In this document: piece after piece, positions 63,279 to 64,000 of the stretch
Position numbering within the stretch: position 1 is the stretch's first letter
Layout: every line of letters begins with the position of its first letter
Program-made: the position numbers and the translations under genes
Assembly (NCBI GenBank): GCA_963824085.1
Contig: CAWGNT010000007.1
Span: forward strand, 124,001-188,000
Source: JARRNE01 sp963824085
Lineage (GTDB): Bacteria > Pseudomonadota > Gammaproteobacteria > Chromatiales > Chromatiaceae
DNA: 64,000 bases
Direction of reading: 5' to 3'
The notes under the pieces: model-generated
Databases searched by the model: none
What the model was told of the DNA's origin: nothing
What the model saw: only the letters and a program-made list of their open reading frames with translations

Positions 63279-64000
63279 CTAGGCCGTCACCTCGGCCCTA
63301 TCCTCCGGCGCCAGCTCTCGGCGCCGCTTGCGCCGTTCAAGCTGCGCGAGCAGGACGCCTCCGAGAATCAACCCCAAAGCGAACAGGTGCTTCGGCTGCG
63401 GACTCTCCCCCAAGAAGAGCACGCCGATGAGCACGGCCCAGAGGGGGATCAGATAGTTGAGCTGGGAGACGAACGCCGGCCCTGCGGACTTGACCAGCCG
63501 GAAGTAGAGCACCGCTGCCAACGCCGTCGAGAACGCACCGAGCACGACAACCGCAGCGAGGGAGGCCGCGGACGGCGCCTGCGCCGGCTGCGGACCGCTC
63601 GCCCCAAGGGCGAAAGGCGTGATCATCGCGGCCGCCAGAACGATGGTCACCGCGGCGCTCGACAAGGCATCGCTCGTTGGCCGCAACCGGGCCAAGATCG
63701 CGGATACCGCGTAACAAACTGCACCTCCGAGTACCGCGAGCATGGGGACCAGATCCCCTCTGCCGTCGATGAGCTTCATCAGTGCCTCGGGACCCATCAG
63801 AACCGCCACACCGGCAAAACCGAGCGCGAAGCCACCGATACGAAACGCGGTCAGGCGCTCGCCAGGCACCAGGTAGTGCGCCAAGCTAAGCGTCGCCAGC
63901 GGCATGACCGCCATCAGAATGCCGGCGAGTCCGCTATCGATCCAGCGCTGCCCCCAGGCGATCAGCGAGAATGGGAGCGCGTTGCCGAAGACTGCGATCA
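63279..64000 (-). CDS. EamA-family (DMT) transporter, partial at the window end
   Basis: At least 240 aa with several membrane segments; the 5' end lies beyond the window. The visible part holds the second EamA domain and the end of the first (NALPFSLIAWGQRWIDSG, LAGILMAVMPLATL, then AFVSQLNYLIPLWAVLIGVLFLGE). Drug/metabolite exporter of unknown substrate. Basic C-terminal tail. The reading frame continues without a stop to position 64000. Confidence 0.88.
   Translation of the reverse strand, partial: IAVFGNALPFSLIAWGQRWIDSGLAGILMAVMPLATLSLAHYLVPGERLTAFRIGGFALGFAGVAVLMGPEALMKLIDGRGDLVPMLAVLGGAVCYAVSAILARLRPTSDALSSAAVTIVLAAAMITPFALGASGPQPAQAPSAASLAAVVVLGAFSTALAAVLYFRLVKSAGPAFVSQLNYLIPLWAVLIGVLFLGESPQPKHLFALGLILGGVLLAQLERRKRRRELAPEDRAEVTA

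Overview
The window reads as the chromosome of a sulfur-oxidising gammaproteobacterium, most likely a member or relative of the Chromatiales (purple-sulfur type). The basis is gammaproteobacterial housekeeping order (queA, tgt, yajC, secD, secF; suhB divergent from trmJ; cysE next to iscR; xerD near dsbC), a free-standing soxYZ pair and high-GC coding bias. The genus is inference; no rRNA gene is present.

Layout. 1-9.6 kb: trkA-trkH potassium uptake, an ApbE flavin transferase lipoprotein, a very long Lhr-type helicase and a 65-aa unknown protein. 10.3-15.6 kb: a MoxR ATPase with its metallopeptidase/VWA partner, a BepA-like protease and soxYZ. 15.7-20.3 kb: a lipid A-type acyltransferase, a rhodanese, iscX, iscR, cysE and trmJ. 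20.3-29.1 kb: suhB, secF-secD-yajC, tgt, a HAD phosphatase, msrA, queA and an exported DsrE-like protein. An msrA-downstream gap holds a candidate small RNA with two stem-loops, each exposing five cytosines.

29.29-47.24 kb is the accessory heart. A tRNA-Leu(CAA) gene is followed by a 17.9-kb island that ends in a 44-bp near-perfect copy of the tRNA 3' end, the signature of site-specific integration. No integrase is seen. The island carries a type 1 BREX phage-defence locus on the minus strand in the order brxA, brxB, brxC, pglX, pglZ, brxL. Toxin-antitoxin cassettes sit in the brxC-pglX and pglX-pglZ gaps. pglX is broken by many frameshifts. A family of palindromic elements built from 7-nt units (GAGTGGT/CACTCAT type) sits in and around these genes. 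The copies begin after GAAGAA-like sequence, often supply the stop codon of the preceding gene, and several lie inside pglX, some in frame. The largest copy surrounds a four-helix-bundle (S23/IVP-family) gene between pglZ and brxL, suggesting that the short copies are MITE-like derivatives of a gene-bearing element. This is the strongest candidate for an undescribed system here.

47.3-64 kb: an unrecognised 310-aa protein, idi, an LpxH-like phosphoesterase, a PP2C phosphatase, dsbC, yajQ, a xerD gene with an apparent frameshift, two tandem DUF697-type GTPases, a YcgN-like protein, an encapsulated-ferritin (EncFtn) homologue without an encapsulin neighbour, a pentapeptide-repeat protein, pdxH, a two-component system with a Spy/CpxP-like protein, and a partial EamA transporter running off the end.
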